64,000 nucleotides of DNA from Ricinus communis (lineage: Eukaryota; Streptophyta; Magnoliopsida; Malpighiales; Euphorbiaceae), in contig NC_063261.1 in assembly GCF_019578655.1 (NCBI RefSeq), positions 25,337,126 through 25,401,125 on the forward strand. Reading direction: 5' to 3'. Of the stretch, positions 12,901-29,605 are shown one piece after another (the first letter of the stretch is position 1; each line of letters starts with the position of its first letter). The position numbers and the translations under genes are program-made. Below the pieces are notes generated by a model that was given only the letters and a program-made list of their open reading frames with translations, was not told the DNA's origin and searched no databases.

Positions 12901-15900
12901 TGTGAGTATAGTGCACCTTGAAGGGAGATATAGATTCACATGGAGTTTCTTTTATTACTTTCTACAAGGACAATGATCCAAGCAAAGATATTCCCATATG
13001 ATTATTCTATCTTGAAAGTCATCTTTGTTTGACTCTATTCATTTGATTCTGGATCGATCTTCTCTTTGATTTAGCATCAATAGCCACTGGAATATTTCTG
13101 AGACAGTTTGGCAATTTGTCTAGGCCCCTACAAAATTAAACTATTGAGCCTTATAATTTGTTTATACAACTAATTGTACTATATTGACAAACCAAATTAA
13201 TTACATTGAATCATGTCCTAGATTCTTATAATATGAGAAGGAAAGTATGGTAATTGTTAGACTTGTGTCTTAACTTCTTCAATTCAAGTGTTCATTGTTG
13301 ATGAATGCTAACACTGGAGAAAAGGAGAATACTTAAAGGTCAGTGTGCAGTTTGCCTGAATGGTTCAATGCATTAATTTTGTCCGGTTCCAATGTTGTCA
13401 AGTACTTGACTCATTTTGGGAATAATTCATAAGTACTGAGTTTATCATTTCAAATCTTCTTCATTCGCAGGCTTGTTGTGTTGAATACATTATTCTGGAG
13501 AGTGATAACTTATCCTCTTTATTTCCAAATGCACATTTAAGTTTTGGTGGATTAGAGTTAAATTCACACCATTTATTTGCTCTGTTGACCACACTTGCTG
13601 TTCTTCCAACTGTTTGGCTCCGAGACCTCAGTGTGCTTAGTTATATTTCTGGTGAGTGTTCTTAAACTGTAAAGCTAGTTTTTGGAATTGAAAACATTGT
13701 AATTTGAGGTCCAGAGAGCATCAATCAGAGTCCCTCTATCCCAGTTTCTATAAGTTGCAATAATCTATGCCATGGCATAATCTGGTGCAAGTTGGATAGG
13801 CAATAAATTGAATTGTTGCCCAGAATGTCATGATTGTATTATGATATATTAAATACTCATATATGTTCAAGTCCTTCATTGCCTATGTCTTAATTTCAGA
13901 AACTACGAGAAGCATATCCAGTTGCAAGATAGTCTTATCTTGAGATGTTCTTATGTCCCTTTTGCAGCTGGTGGAGTTATTGCATCAGTATTAGTGGTTG
14001 TCTGCCTATTTTGGGTTGGTCTGGTTGATAATGTTGGCATTCATAGCAAAGGGTCAGCACTGAACCTTGGAACTCTCCCTGTTGCTATTGGTCTTTATGG
14101 TTATTGTTACTCAGGACATGCTGTCTTCCCAAATATATATACCTCAATGGCACAGCCTAACAAATATCCTGCAGTTCTCTTAGCATGGTATCTTAAAAAT
14201 GCTTAACCATTTTTACTTTTACAAAAAGAGTTCACTTCGATTTTAAGGATTTCTAAGTGCAACCTCACTTGATTTTCTTCTCGCAATCAGCTTTGCCATT
14301 TGTACTTTGATGTATGCCGGAGCTGCTGTTATGGGATACACAATGTTTGGAGAATCAACAGCATCTCAATTCACTCTTAACATGCCACAAGATCTAGTAG
14401 CCTCAAAGATTGCTGTGTGGACCACGGTATGTCCATTACTTTTGCTTACCTTTTCTATCACCTGTTTTTTGATATATTCTGTTCAGTGGTTCTAGGTATC
14501 TTCAATCATTTTCCTATATACAGTAAAACCTCTCTACAATGATAATAGGAATAACCTTTGCATAGTGATAAAATATTACAGTCCCAATTTGGGTCAATTA
14601 TAAATAGAAATAAACTCTCTGTTGTAATAAGTCATAAATCTTTTAAATCCCGCCTTAAGAAAATATTCCTCTATATAGTAATATTTATATATGTAACTTT
14701 AAAAAATATATATTATGCTATGTTTTATCTTACTGTAATATTGTTTTGTCTCATCAATCTTATTTGTATAATATGACAAGATATTTACTTATTTTATCTC
14801 TGGTTTTTATCATTTCACCAACAATGATTAAGTATTAAAGTACAAAGAAAAATTTTGGTATTCAAATCTCCATTAAGTTATAACCTCCTCATAGTCATAA
14901 ATTTATTTGGTCCCAAGTGTCACTATAGAGATATTTTACTTCTTTGTAGTGCATTGTTAAGAAATATTTGTTGGTTGCTCACCACTACGGTTGCAACTTT
15001 TTTTCTTAAACAATGTTACTGCACTATTTCTAAATAAGAATAACTATGATTCAATAGGTTTTCTACTTATTTGAGTTCCCTTGTCCTTTTCTAATTTCCA
15101 ATTTTCTTTTTAAAGCATGTTCTAGATCTTTCTCTTTTATGATCAGTATACAGATTGTTGCTTACAAACTATTACTGTTTGTTCTTTTGCAGGTAGTTAA
15201 TCCATTTACCAAATATCCTTTTCAAGAATGATATTCAAATTATGTGCAAACATTATTGTTTCCCTCTATGACCACTGCTCTCTATTCTTCTGAAAAATGA
15301 AAAACTCAAACCAGATGAATTACAGTCCCATATTTGTCTCTGCTTCTATAATTGAAGAAAAAAGATGTGCTCTTCCTTAATTAAAAGCACATATGCATTA
15401 ACCATGTCCCCAGTGGCAATGAGTCTGGAAGAATTGATACCATCAGACCATCTGAAGTCTCACCTTTATGCTATCTGCATTAGGACTGTATTGGTAATCT
15501 CCACTTTGCTTGTCGGTCTCGCCATTCCTTTCTTTGGTAAGTCTCTCTTGATTCCTCGTTCATTTACTATTTCCTCCTGTTTAATTGAAAACCATATTGA
15601 TTTTCTTCATTTTCTTAAGCATTTGAAGACCCAGTTTTCATATTTCCTGTTTCTTTAATTTAGTTGCAATTATCAATCCTCAACCAACACTTCATTTCAT
15701 CTCAGGTCTGGTGATGTCACTGATTGGATCCTTACTCACTATGCTTGTAGTAAGTTTTATTTATTTGCAGCTTCTACTTCGAAGTACTGAGAAGATTAAT
15801 TCCTTTGTTGAATTATACTAACAACTAATCTCTATGCAGACCTTGATACTTCCATGTGCCTGTTTTCTGAGCATCTTGAGGGGTAAAGCAACCCGGTTTC

Positions 15901-16197
15901 AGGTACTCCTGCCATCTCTGTCAGCTCCTCTAATCTGTACTTTCGGTTTTAGTGATCTGTTAAAACATAGTAATGCATTTTTCTACACTCCCATAAAGTG
16001 ACGCAATCCCTTCAGGAAGGTAAAATATTAACACTTGCACACTTAAAAGAAAAGTTCTTAATTTCTTGTTAATCTTTTTTTTCTTTTCCTTTGTGCAGAC
16101 TGCACTTTGTATTATAATCATTATAGTAGGAGTCATATCATCAGTCTTCGGGACGTACTCAGCCCTGTCCAGAATCATTGAGAATTTGAGCAGCTGA
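9975..16197 (+). CDS. AVT1: AVT1-type vacuolar amino acid transporter
   Basis: Predicted proton-coupled amino acid carrier of the AAAP family (Aa_trans domain); family knowledge places plant AVT1 proteins at the vacuolar membrane. Coding exons: 9975-10156, 10631-10953, 11873-12087, 12405-12428, 13471-13651, 13968-14187, 14291-14426, 15193-15212, 15391-15536, 15706-15749, 15840-15902, 16099-16197. They join in phase to 1653 nt, or 550 aa, the usual family length. Residues 1-165 are an acidic, Ser-rich soluble tail ([11 protein letters not shown]). The membrane domain starts with [20 protein letters not shown] and ends at RIIENLSS. Exons 4 (24 nt) and 8 (20 nt) are tiny. Intron 8 (15213-15390) is AT-AC with U12-type signals; joining across it restores NPFTKYALTMSP. 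A leader intron (about 9073-9921) is likely. Closest to the AVT1A-D subgroup; the exact orthologue is not settled. Confidence 0.93.
14521..14940. repeat. MITE in intron 7 of AVT1 (about 420 bp)
   Basis: The ends are inverted and about 22 bp long: AGTAAAACCTCTCTACAATG on the left pairs with the complement of CACTATAGAGATATTTTACT on the right, with a few mismatches. The interior has no coding capacity. The internal segment (about 14640-14890) is repeated at 18793-19065. It fills much of intron 7 (14427-15192). I found no clean target duplication. Confidence 0.6.
15213..15390 (+). other. U12-type AT-AC intron (AVT1 intron 8)
   Basis: The intron begins ATATCCTTTT, which matches the minor-spliceosome donor consensus, and ends in AC. 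A branch site TTCCTTAAT at 15373-15381 lies about 11 nt before the acceptor, the short spacing typical of U12 introns. Removing it joins ACC-AA to A-TAT-GCA and gives the conserved TKYALT. Reading on from the exon instead hits TGA after six codons, so no downstream GT donor would work. Confidence 0.9.
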
Positions 16198-17067
16198 ATT
16201 TTGTATTATGCCTCCATCAACAAAGGGTTTATCTTCTTATTGTCTTCCATTTCCAATTTTGAGATGATTTTCTTGTTTTTTTACTCTGTCCTCATTTCCC
16301 CATTAATGCATTCATAATCTGCAATTTTGGTAAATGTTTTATTGACATTACTTAAAGAAGGATCAGTATGGCTGTATCTGAAAGTAGTTTTCATTCAGCA
16401 AAGGCAAAATGTATTTTTAAGCTCTTGAATTTTTTAATTTTATTTTATTAAATTTTTTAATTTTTATTTTGTTTCATTGAGTCTTCTATACTTTTATTTT
16501 TATTATCGAAGACATAATAGTTTTTAGTCAAAATAGAAATAAAAGTATAATGGCTTAATAGAACAAATAAAAGTCTCACGAAATATTTATAAAAAGTCTT
16601 TAATAAAATTAAAAATAAAAATTTAAAACCTCAATACAATAGAATAAGAATTTAAAGGCTTAAAATAATTTAATAATTTAATAATAGATTTTGCCATCAG
16701 AATACTGTTGGTTTGTCTTAATGATAATAAGAGTATTACATTATATTATTTTGTTTTATATAATATAGAAATATATTATAATCCTAGTTGTTTGAAAGAC
16801 TAATGTAACATCAAATAAGGCATAAAGATCAGCACATGTAACCAAATATCTAACTTGGCATTCTTATCTTCTTTATAGTTCTTTCCTCATCTTTTATAAT
16901 AGTATATGTTTATCCCATTCATTTGAATTTGAACATTATTAAATTAAATATTTACTGTAATCAATGATTTAATCCAGATTTTGATTCTTTGGTTACTCTA
17001 ATATTATTGATTAAGTATTTTAGCATCACATAAAATGGATTTATGCTTTTGAATAAAATACATAAAA
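16198..17067. other. AVT1 3' UTR and AT-rich intergenic DNA
   Basis: The first 150 bp or so after the stop codon look like 3' UTR. The rest is AT-rich with no gene visible. Confidence 0.5.
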
Positions 17068-17440
17068 AGAGATTTTGAAACTCATAGATTTAATCAAAAT
17101 TTATGAATTTTTAAGATTTTATTATTTGAATTAAATATAAAAACAATAAAGTTTTATTTAAAATTAAAAATAATTTTGAAATAAAATAAATTTATTAGGG
17201 ATAATATTAAAATAAAAAAAATAATTTAACAATCTATCGTTTTTTTAAAACGGTGGATTTTGGGCATTCTCACCTAGTAAGTGAGAAATTAAAACTCTAA
17301 AAATTAAAGGATTATGGATGACTGACTTTTTAAAATTTATAGATTTAGACCACATTTTTACTTGCCAAACTATAAATTCAAGCTAAATCCATAGATTTAA
17401 CAAAATTTCTTATCCAAAATCTCTCAATCCAAACCACATT
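17068..17440 (-). repeat. MITE copy B (about 370 bp)
   Basis: Inverted relative to copy A at 1508-1888, with the same ordered landmarks. Its ends carry inverted GAGATTTTG and CAAAATCTC motifs followed by TCAATCCAAA. No coding capacity. Confidence 0.6.
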
Positions 17441-18792
17441 TTAAATTATTTGTGTTCTTATATGTAATACCAAACGACTAGAAGGATCTGATGGCTCTCC
17501 TGTAATATGATTTCTTCATACTTAGCCAAGTTTTCACCTTTCACTATTATTCTGTGTCTTTTATTCCGGGTCAGCCGAATTCAAGGAGTGATAGACTTCT
17601 CGGATGAACACATTTTCTCAATTGACTGTCCTGAATTTTTGCATGCCTTGATCCGAAACTAAAGGCAAAAACCCAGGAATTATAGATCTAAAAACACAAT
17701 CCAACACAATGGTTATTAATAATTATACTTAGAATAACCTTGTGGATGGAGCAGAGAGGTGACAAGTTTTTCTCTCTAGGAGAGCTTCCAAACAAAATCT
17801 AGTTAAGGGTCACCGTTCATGGTTTTGCCATGAACAGTGAGCTTTCATTTTCGTGTTCTGTGTATATTTGATTTTTTTTTTTTCTTTATATAGTGCCTCT
17901 AAGTAGGCTTTGTCCTTTTGGTGTTTTGGTTTCTCTTATGGGTTGGAAGTAAAAAGGGACTCAGATAAGAGAGGAGTTATTGTTCTTCATTGATAGAATG
18001 ACGTTGAGGGTTTGTTCCTTGTATTCACAGACAGTAGAAGAATTTCTCTTACACTCTCTGTTTACGGCATAGCCAGATCAAATGAAATTGATGCCTGCAG
18101 GTGTGTATTTGATGTTCCCAGTTGATACATGATCTTCAAAGGTTGGTAATGGCATTAAGAATCTTATTGGTCGCCCTGCAACTTGGTAAAGAATGAAGAT
18201 TGGGCCATGTGGACTTTTAGGCATTTTCTTTTAGGATTTTATTAGGACTAAAAAAAGAACTTTCTCCTCTTAGTTCTTTCTCATTTCCACCGCTACCATC
18301 ACCGTCTCAACCACCGTGATAACATAACAACTAAATCATACTTCCCTCTCTTATCCTTTTTTTTTTTTTTTCTCCTTCTTCCACAACACACCACAACTTA
18401 ATATTTTTTAGGCAAACAACTTCCATATTATTTACAAAGACAACAGCCATTTTAAAAGTTTTCCAATTAGTAATTCCAGTGGACATGATCTTTCTTGACC
18501 GTGAAAATCGAATAACTACCATTTGAATTTATGGAAAAATATGGTGTAAAAATATATAAATTCAGGAAGTAATGGCAATAATTATGTTGATTATGGAATA
18601 ACAATGATGCGAGTGTTAGAATTCCTTTATGTTGGGATTCGCTTCGATTCGATTCTAGAATCATATAATAGAGAAAATAATCAGGATTTTGAGTGAGGAA
18701 GCGATGTTTTTAAGTATAATTGCTAATAATGAGGAGATCCTACGGCTTTGTTCCTTTATCCATTTTATCTGCTTTAATTGTCTTTTCCCCAA
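17441..18792. other. Intergenic region, no gene recognised
   Basis: Base composition is more balanced than in the neighbouring DNA, but no family is recognisable. A short hairpin lies at 17812-17840 (GTTCATGG, loop TTTTG, CCATGAAC). Small open frames at 18331-18522 and 18467-18664 (- strand) have no support. Confidence 0.4.
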
Positions 18793-19065
18793 TTTATTTC
18801 AATTTTTTAAGTTTTGTATTTAGAAAATATTTTTTCATATAATAATATTATATATATAATTTTTAAAACTATATATTATGCTCTATTTTATCTTACTGTA
18901 GTATTATTTTCTCTTATCAATTTTATTTGTATAATATGATAAGATATTAACATATTTTGTCTTTGGTTTATATCATCTCACCAATAAAATTAAATATTAA
19001 GTCTAAAAAAACAAATTTAATTCTCATATATACATTAAGTTATACCTTATTAATATTCAAAGTTC
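18793..19065 (+). repeat. Partial copy of the AVT1-intron MITE
   Basis: It aligns with the interior of the element at 14521-14940. Shared blocks include TATATATTATGCT, TTTTATCTTACTGTA, ATTTGTATAATATGA and CATTAAGTTATA. Neither inverted end is preserved, so it looks truncated or more diverged. Confidence 0.6.
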
Positions 19066-20219
19066 AGTGTTAGATTTTCTTTTTTATGTATATATTTAAA
19101 AACAAATTTGATGACAATGGATGCTTTGTAACATAATGAGTAATTCGCAGGTAACTCTTATGCATCAAGATTTGTTGTTTTTAATGTGAGTTGGTTGCTT
19201 ATGTTTTTGTGGTTATATGTAAAATGAAAGTGGCATCATCAAATTATGTTAATATGGACATACTATTTCAAATTGTTTTATGTCTAAAATATGGAAGGCA
19301 TAAAACAATTTAATTTCTATTTCATGATCAAATGTATCTGTGAGACTAAGGAATGACAAATTACATGAATCACTAATAACAAAGATATTTTATATAAAAA
19401 GAAATGGTCCAACGTGATTATAAAATCATGGACTTAATTGTCAAAGATAATATTTTAAAAATTCAATTGAAAAATTATATGGCCATTTCATTTTTTTCAC
19501 ATTTACAATTTTACTTTTCTTTTCAGAATTATTCTAATATACTATATATATAAAATAGCCAGCAATACCCTGGGAAGTATCAGTATCAAGAAGCCTTTTC
19601 CTCCGCGTACTTCTGTTGGGAGCAAATTTGATAAGTTATATCAGCAAAAAAAAAGAATAAGATATTTTGCGTTTTATATATATATATATATATATAAATT
19701 TATAAAAATTAATTTTATTTTAAGTTTAATATAATTAAATACTAAATTAGTTTAATTATATATAGTATTTAGTTATTAATTAATTAAATATATTAGTTTT
19801 ATTTATTAAGATTTATTTATTTATTTTTAAATTTTAATTAGTAATATTTAATAATTATAAGATTTAACTATAAAAATTTACCTCGTATAAATAATAAAAA
19901 ATTATATATAAATTTATCAGTAATTTATATTAATAAAAGAAATACAAAATAAATAAATCATTTATAATAATATTAATTTATAATTAATAAATTGACTTAG
20001 AGTGTTCTAATGAAATTCAAAACTATATATAAACTAACTTACAATTTAAATTATAATATATATAATTAATAAATTATTTAAAATTATATTAATTAACTTT
20101 CATCATAATCGAATATCTTATAGACCATATCAAATACGAAACTAGTTTATTCCTTTTAATTTGGACACTTCCTTTTCAATTTTATACGTATAAAATACGA
20201 ATAAAGTATTATAATTATT
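19066..20219. other. AT-rich intergenic region
   Basis: No gene seen. It holds a (TA)n tract near 19675-19695 and long AT-rich low-complexity DNA. Confidence 0.5.
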
Positions 20220-20475
20220 ATGGACCCCCTCGGCCTCAAATCAGACAGAGAAAGGAGGGGGTCCATTGAGTTCTTACGCTTTCATGTCTACAACTCAGTT
20301 CACCCGATTACTTACTACTTACAGAGATGAATCCAATCCGGAATATGAACCATAAAAGAAAATGCCTATTAAACCGATCACAAGAATACCACTTACAGTA
20401 CCTATTATCCAAAGGGGAATTCTTCCAGTAGTATCGGCCATTTATCCCACTTCCCTCCACATTTAATCAAGTGGT
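20220..20475 (-). other. Nuclear plastid DNA insert (psbJ region)
   Basis: This block is much less AT-rich than its flanks. It holds psbJ plus its 3' flank, including an 11-bp inverted repeat (TGGACCCCCTC at 20220-20231 and GAGGGGGTCCA at 20254-20265) of the kind that ends chloroplast transcripts. Edges are approximate. Plastid neighbours such as psbL or petA are not visible, so the insert is short, roughly 250 bp. Confidence 0.85.
20319..20441 (-). pseudogene. psbJ: Nuclear copy of plastid psbJ, frame intact
   Basis: A complete 40-codon frame encodes the photosystem II J subunit, a single-span thylakoid protein. It begins [11 protein letters not shown] and ends [10 protein letters not shown]. 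The usual plastid protein ends GLGSSL, so the Asp looks like a GGT-to-GAT change, a typical C-to-T decay mutation in nuclear plastid DNA. No plastid promoter or operon partners accompany it and no transit peptide is fused. It is most likely an unexpressed transferred copy despite the open frame. Confidence 0.9.
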
Positions 20476-21011
20476 CGTGCTAGAGACATAAACAGTGATA
20501 GATAATTATTAGATGATATACTTCCGATGGGATAAGAGAATTCCGTAAAATGGTATAACTTTTTAAATGAATATCATTCTAAAATTTGGAATTTTTATCT
20601 TTTGCCAGAAAACTCTATAAAAAAATCATGTCGCTAAATTAATCCACATTGGTCTAAATTTATAGTTTTGAGTGCAATTAGAGTATATATTGACTATCAC
20701 ATTAAATGTTGTTAAGAGAAAAATGAACAAGAAAAAAAGAAAATAAAGGAAGAAATAAAAGGAAATACATCATCGATGGCAAATTCCAAGAAGAGCACAT
20801 AAAAGTCTGCATTTGAAAAATTGAAACTCACTTGTCCCACAACACCAACTCTCCATTTCTCAATTCTTCAATAACTCGACAAATTCTTTTTTGTCTTTCT
20901 TTCTTTCTTTATGAAGGTTTTTACCTACATTTCTGTTCCTTCAACTAAATAAAAATCTGAGAAAAATAAAAATAAATAAAAAAAATCACTGTTTTTAACG
21001 AAAAAAGACGC
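20476..21011. other. Upstream region and leader of the WCRKC thioredoxin gene
   Basis: AT-rich up to about 20820, then a CT/CA-rich stretch (around 20830-20900) that looks like a transcript leader. No clear TATA box can be assigned with confidence. Confidence 0.4.
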
Positions 21012-25905
<4,894 letters not shown>

Positions 25906-28660
25906 AGTATGCTATTTCTAGCTTTGCTCCTTTCAAAACTTGTCTTTTTTCTCCATGTTTTCTTGAGAAGGATATATTTTCTCCAGAAAGGTAAACCCGG
26001 AAAAGTTATAGCCTCAAGAGAATGAAGAGTTGACTTGTGTTTTGCAAACCATCTTGTTTGTAGCAACAAGGAACTCTGCAGTCTGCAGAGATATACAATA
26101 AAAAGAAATTTTGGCTACTTAAGTTTATATACATATATGAATAGGCTCTTCTCATTCTTTTGGGGGACTTGTCAATATGATTATTATCTTTTTGGCTTTT
26201 AGAGCCTAATTAACATGCCAAAGGTGACATTTTTCCAAGTGAAAATAACTAGTCAGGTTTGTACAAGCATGGTTTGGTGTTCAGCTGGTAGTTGAAACTT
26301 GAAAGCCTGTCTGCAGGTGACTAATGAGTAATGGCCCTATATGCTTCAACATCTCCATGTGCCCCAATTTGATCATTTCCATATGTTTTGCTCCCAATCT
26401 ATCTTATACAATGGAAACTTTTATATTTAATATTTAATAAATGATTTTTAAATAATTCTAAAAAAAATAATTATATAATTGAATATTTTATTTTATAATT
26501 ATAATATAATTGAATATTTTTATTTATTTTTTATTTTATTTTAATATAATTCGATATTAATTCTATTCATTAATAAAAAATTTGAGAAATTAATTTCATT
26601 TTTGATTGGATGATTAAAAATTTTAATATTTATTTTAAAGAAGTTGTAATTATTAATTATTAAAGAAAATATTTAGAAAGAAAAATATTAATTACTTGTA
26701 TATTATTTTTCTAATATATTTTCTGATATTGTGTTTGGTTGAAATGAATGATTTTATGAGATTTATTTTTAAATTTAAAATTTATATATTTGATTTAAAT
26801 TAAATTTTATTTAAAATTTTATCTTATTAAATTTATAAATTTATTATAACTAAATTAAATTTTAATAAAATAGATAAAATTTTAATGAAATTTATATTAA
26901 TAAGATAATATATTTTATTAGATTAATTTCATTTAATTATTTCTTCTTTTTTCATATTTTTATTTCTGTGATTTTTTTGTATTACAAATTATTTAAAATA
27001 AGATATGAATTTTTTGTTTGAAGTAAATTCTATAGTTAGTGACATAAAAATATTAAATAAAATAAAATTTCCAATGAATCCAATAAATATTATCGGTATC
27101 TATTACTTTATTAATTATTATTATTACTTTATTACTTATTATTAGTAGTAAATTTGAGATTTTAAAATTTATTAAATAAAATATAATTTTTTAAATTTAA
27201 AATCTAATTAAATTGTAAGAACGTTTGTTTTAGAAAATAAAAATTTTGAATTTAAGTTTCTACTTTTGTATTGAAGGAGTTTTTGTCTTTTTCACTAATA
27301 TAAGGAGATGGTTATCTCCTAATCTATTGTATTTCTCATGAATTAAAAAAATATATATATTTTTTTAAATTATTAAATATAGCACATGAGCTACCAAAAT
27401 AAAAGAAGTGAAACTAAAATATAATTTTCTAACTCAATCTGAAAGTGTTCATATGTAAGTAAACTATAATCTTGAAAATGACATCCTAATTATGGAAGTA
27501 TGAAAATAGCTGTTCTTATAACATTTTCCTAAAGTTACTTTCATTCCATTTGAATTAGCTTTTTAAGGTCTTTTTTTCTTATAAAAAGTACTTTTATGCC
27601 AAAAAAAAAAAGTTAAAATAAGAAATTAATAAGATTTGAGAAAAATCTATAAATATTTTTTTGAGAGAATTTCTATTCTTTTTAGAATTTTGACTTTAAC
27701 TATATTTTTATTCATAGTTTGAAGATTAATATTTGGTTGAAATTAATTAAGAGATTTATTTTATTTGAAAAAATATATAAGAGAAAAAATAATATGGAAA
27801 TAATAAATTCGAATGAAATATTTTTATGTTATGGAATATATTGATAAAATAATGGGTAATTTATTTAAAAATTTTATCTATTTTGTTAGAATTTATTTTA
27901 ACTATATAACTAATTTCATATAAATTTAAATATATAAAATTTTAAATTAATTCTCGCTTTATTCAAAATACATAAACTTTAATTTCAAAATGAATTGCAT
28001 AAACTTTTTAAGTTTTAACCAAATGAATTGCATAAATTTTTTAAATTTCAACCAGATACAGTGTAAATGAAATCATCATTTATTATTAATTTTTAGTTTT
28101 GATATAAATCTTAGTCTCTAATTTTTTTACTCTAAATAATAATTGATTTAGTCCTGAGATGTTATTATGTTTAGTAATTAATTAGTCCTTAGGAGATTGA
28201 CAAATATAGTATTTAATATATGGAACTAAAACATTTTAGAAACATAAGACTGTAACATAATGTGAAATTGGGGTATCTATTTAATTAAAAATCAAAATTA
28301 ATTTTGCAGAAGCAAGATTCTGCCATGTATCCTATAATAAAAAGACCTTATAAATATTCTCCCACTATCGATTTTATTTTTCTAAATATTAATACCAATA
28401 ATAATAATAATTAATAATAATAATGATAATGAAAAACTTCTTATCTTGTTCAAAATAAATGAATAAATCTTCTTATTCCTCCAAAAATGCCATAATAACG
28501 CTCATGCACGTAGAAACCGTCCATCACCGTCAATTTTACATCAAACGGTCCACGCATCTCCTTCTCTTCCTCTAAAACAAACAACCAAACAAAGAAACAA
28601 ACACTTTGCTCCCTAAAATATAAAAATTTACTAAACAGAAGTTCAAGAACAAATTATATA
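25906..28660. other. 3' flank and AT-rich intergenic region
   Basis: The first 200 bp or so are probably the thioredoxin 3' UTR. The rest is very AT-rich. Two stretches (about 26735-26960 and 27725-27960) share short blocks such as TTTGGTTGAAAT and AATAGATAAAATTTT, partly in inverted orientation, and may be old MITE copies. No gene seen. A CT-rich stretch from about 28500 probably belongs to the Pumilio promoter. Confidence 0.4.
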
Positions 28661-28663
28661 TGT

Positions 28664-28672
28664 ATATATAAT
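28664..28672 (+). promoter_or_regulatory. Possible TATA box of the Pumilio gene
   Basis: TATATATAA lies just upstream of a T-rich, leader-like stretch. AT-richness makes the assignment weak. Confidence 0.35.
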
Positions 28673-29605
28673 AAAGAACCAGTGAACGTTTCGAAGAATT
28701 TGGTTGTGTAATTTTTTTTTTTTTGCTTCTTCTTCTCTTCATTGTTGGACGCGGCAGCGTTTTGATTAAGCTTCTGTGAGTTTCTCGTAATTCTTGATGA
28801 TTTAACCTTTTCTTTTGCTTTGTGTAAAGGAAGTTGTAATCTTGAGTTTTAATGTAATGTATCTTTATGTATTTACTGAGTTATTGGGTTTTTTCTTTTG
28901 GATTTAGTTTGGTAAAAGATTGATTTATTTTGTGATTTGGAGGAGTTGATGTGGAGATTGGTGTAAAAGGTATGGAATTTTCTCTTGATGCAATTTTCTG
29001 ATTTGTTGTGTTTAATTTTGTTCTTGTTGGTTTTCGTAAAGCTCTGTTTGGCTGCTAAGAAAGCTCTAGAAAATACGAAAAGAAAATTTATTAGCTTTTG
29101 TTTGGTCGTGAAAGGTTTTTTTTTTTTTTTTTCTTCTTTTTAATCTTGAAAAGCACTTGAGTTCTCAAGTCTCAATTATGGGCCAATCAAACTAATTCAT
29201 TTCTTTTTACTGGTTTTGATTTTTTGACAACCCAAAATAACCTTAATTTACCTTTTTTTTTTTGTTTTGATTGATTCCATGAGGGGATTCGGAAAAGGGG
29301 TTATCTTTTTAATACATTTTTTGTGTTAATCATGAATATGTATAATGTGCAACCCACTATGTGGATAACAATTTGATAATTTGCTGATATCTTGTTATTT
29401 TGTAGTTATTTTGCGGCCTAAAGTTTTGGTGTAAACACTCAACTACGTTTCATTTGAGCACTTATCCTACTTTGATGTTCAATTTTGTAGGAACTAGCCA
29501 GTTTTTGAAGTGATTTACCCTAAGTTCTTATTATTTAATTTTATTATTGGCGTATTCTGATGATCTTTATTTCTTATTTTCATGAAGTAAATCAAAGTTA
29601 TAAAG

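Noticed and set aside
15213..15260. A GT donor downstream of AVT1 exon 8 instead of the AT-AC junction
   Set aside because: Continuing the frame meets TGA at the sixth codon after the AT site, and the conserved KYALT is only restored by the AT-AC junction.
20319..20441. psbJ as a functional nuclear gene
   Set aside because: No transit peptide or visible promoter, tiny insert size, and a decay-type substitution near the C-terminus.
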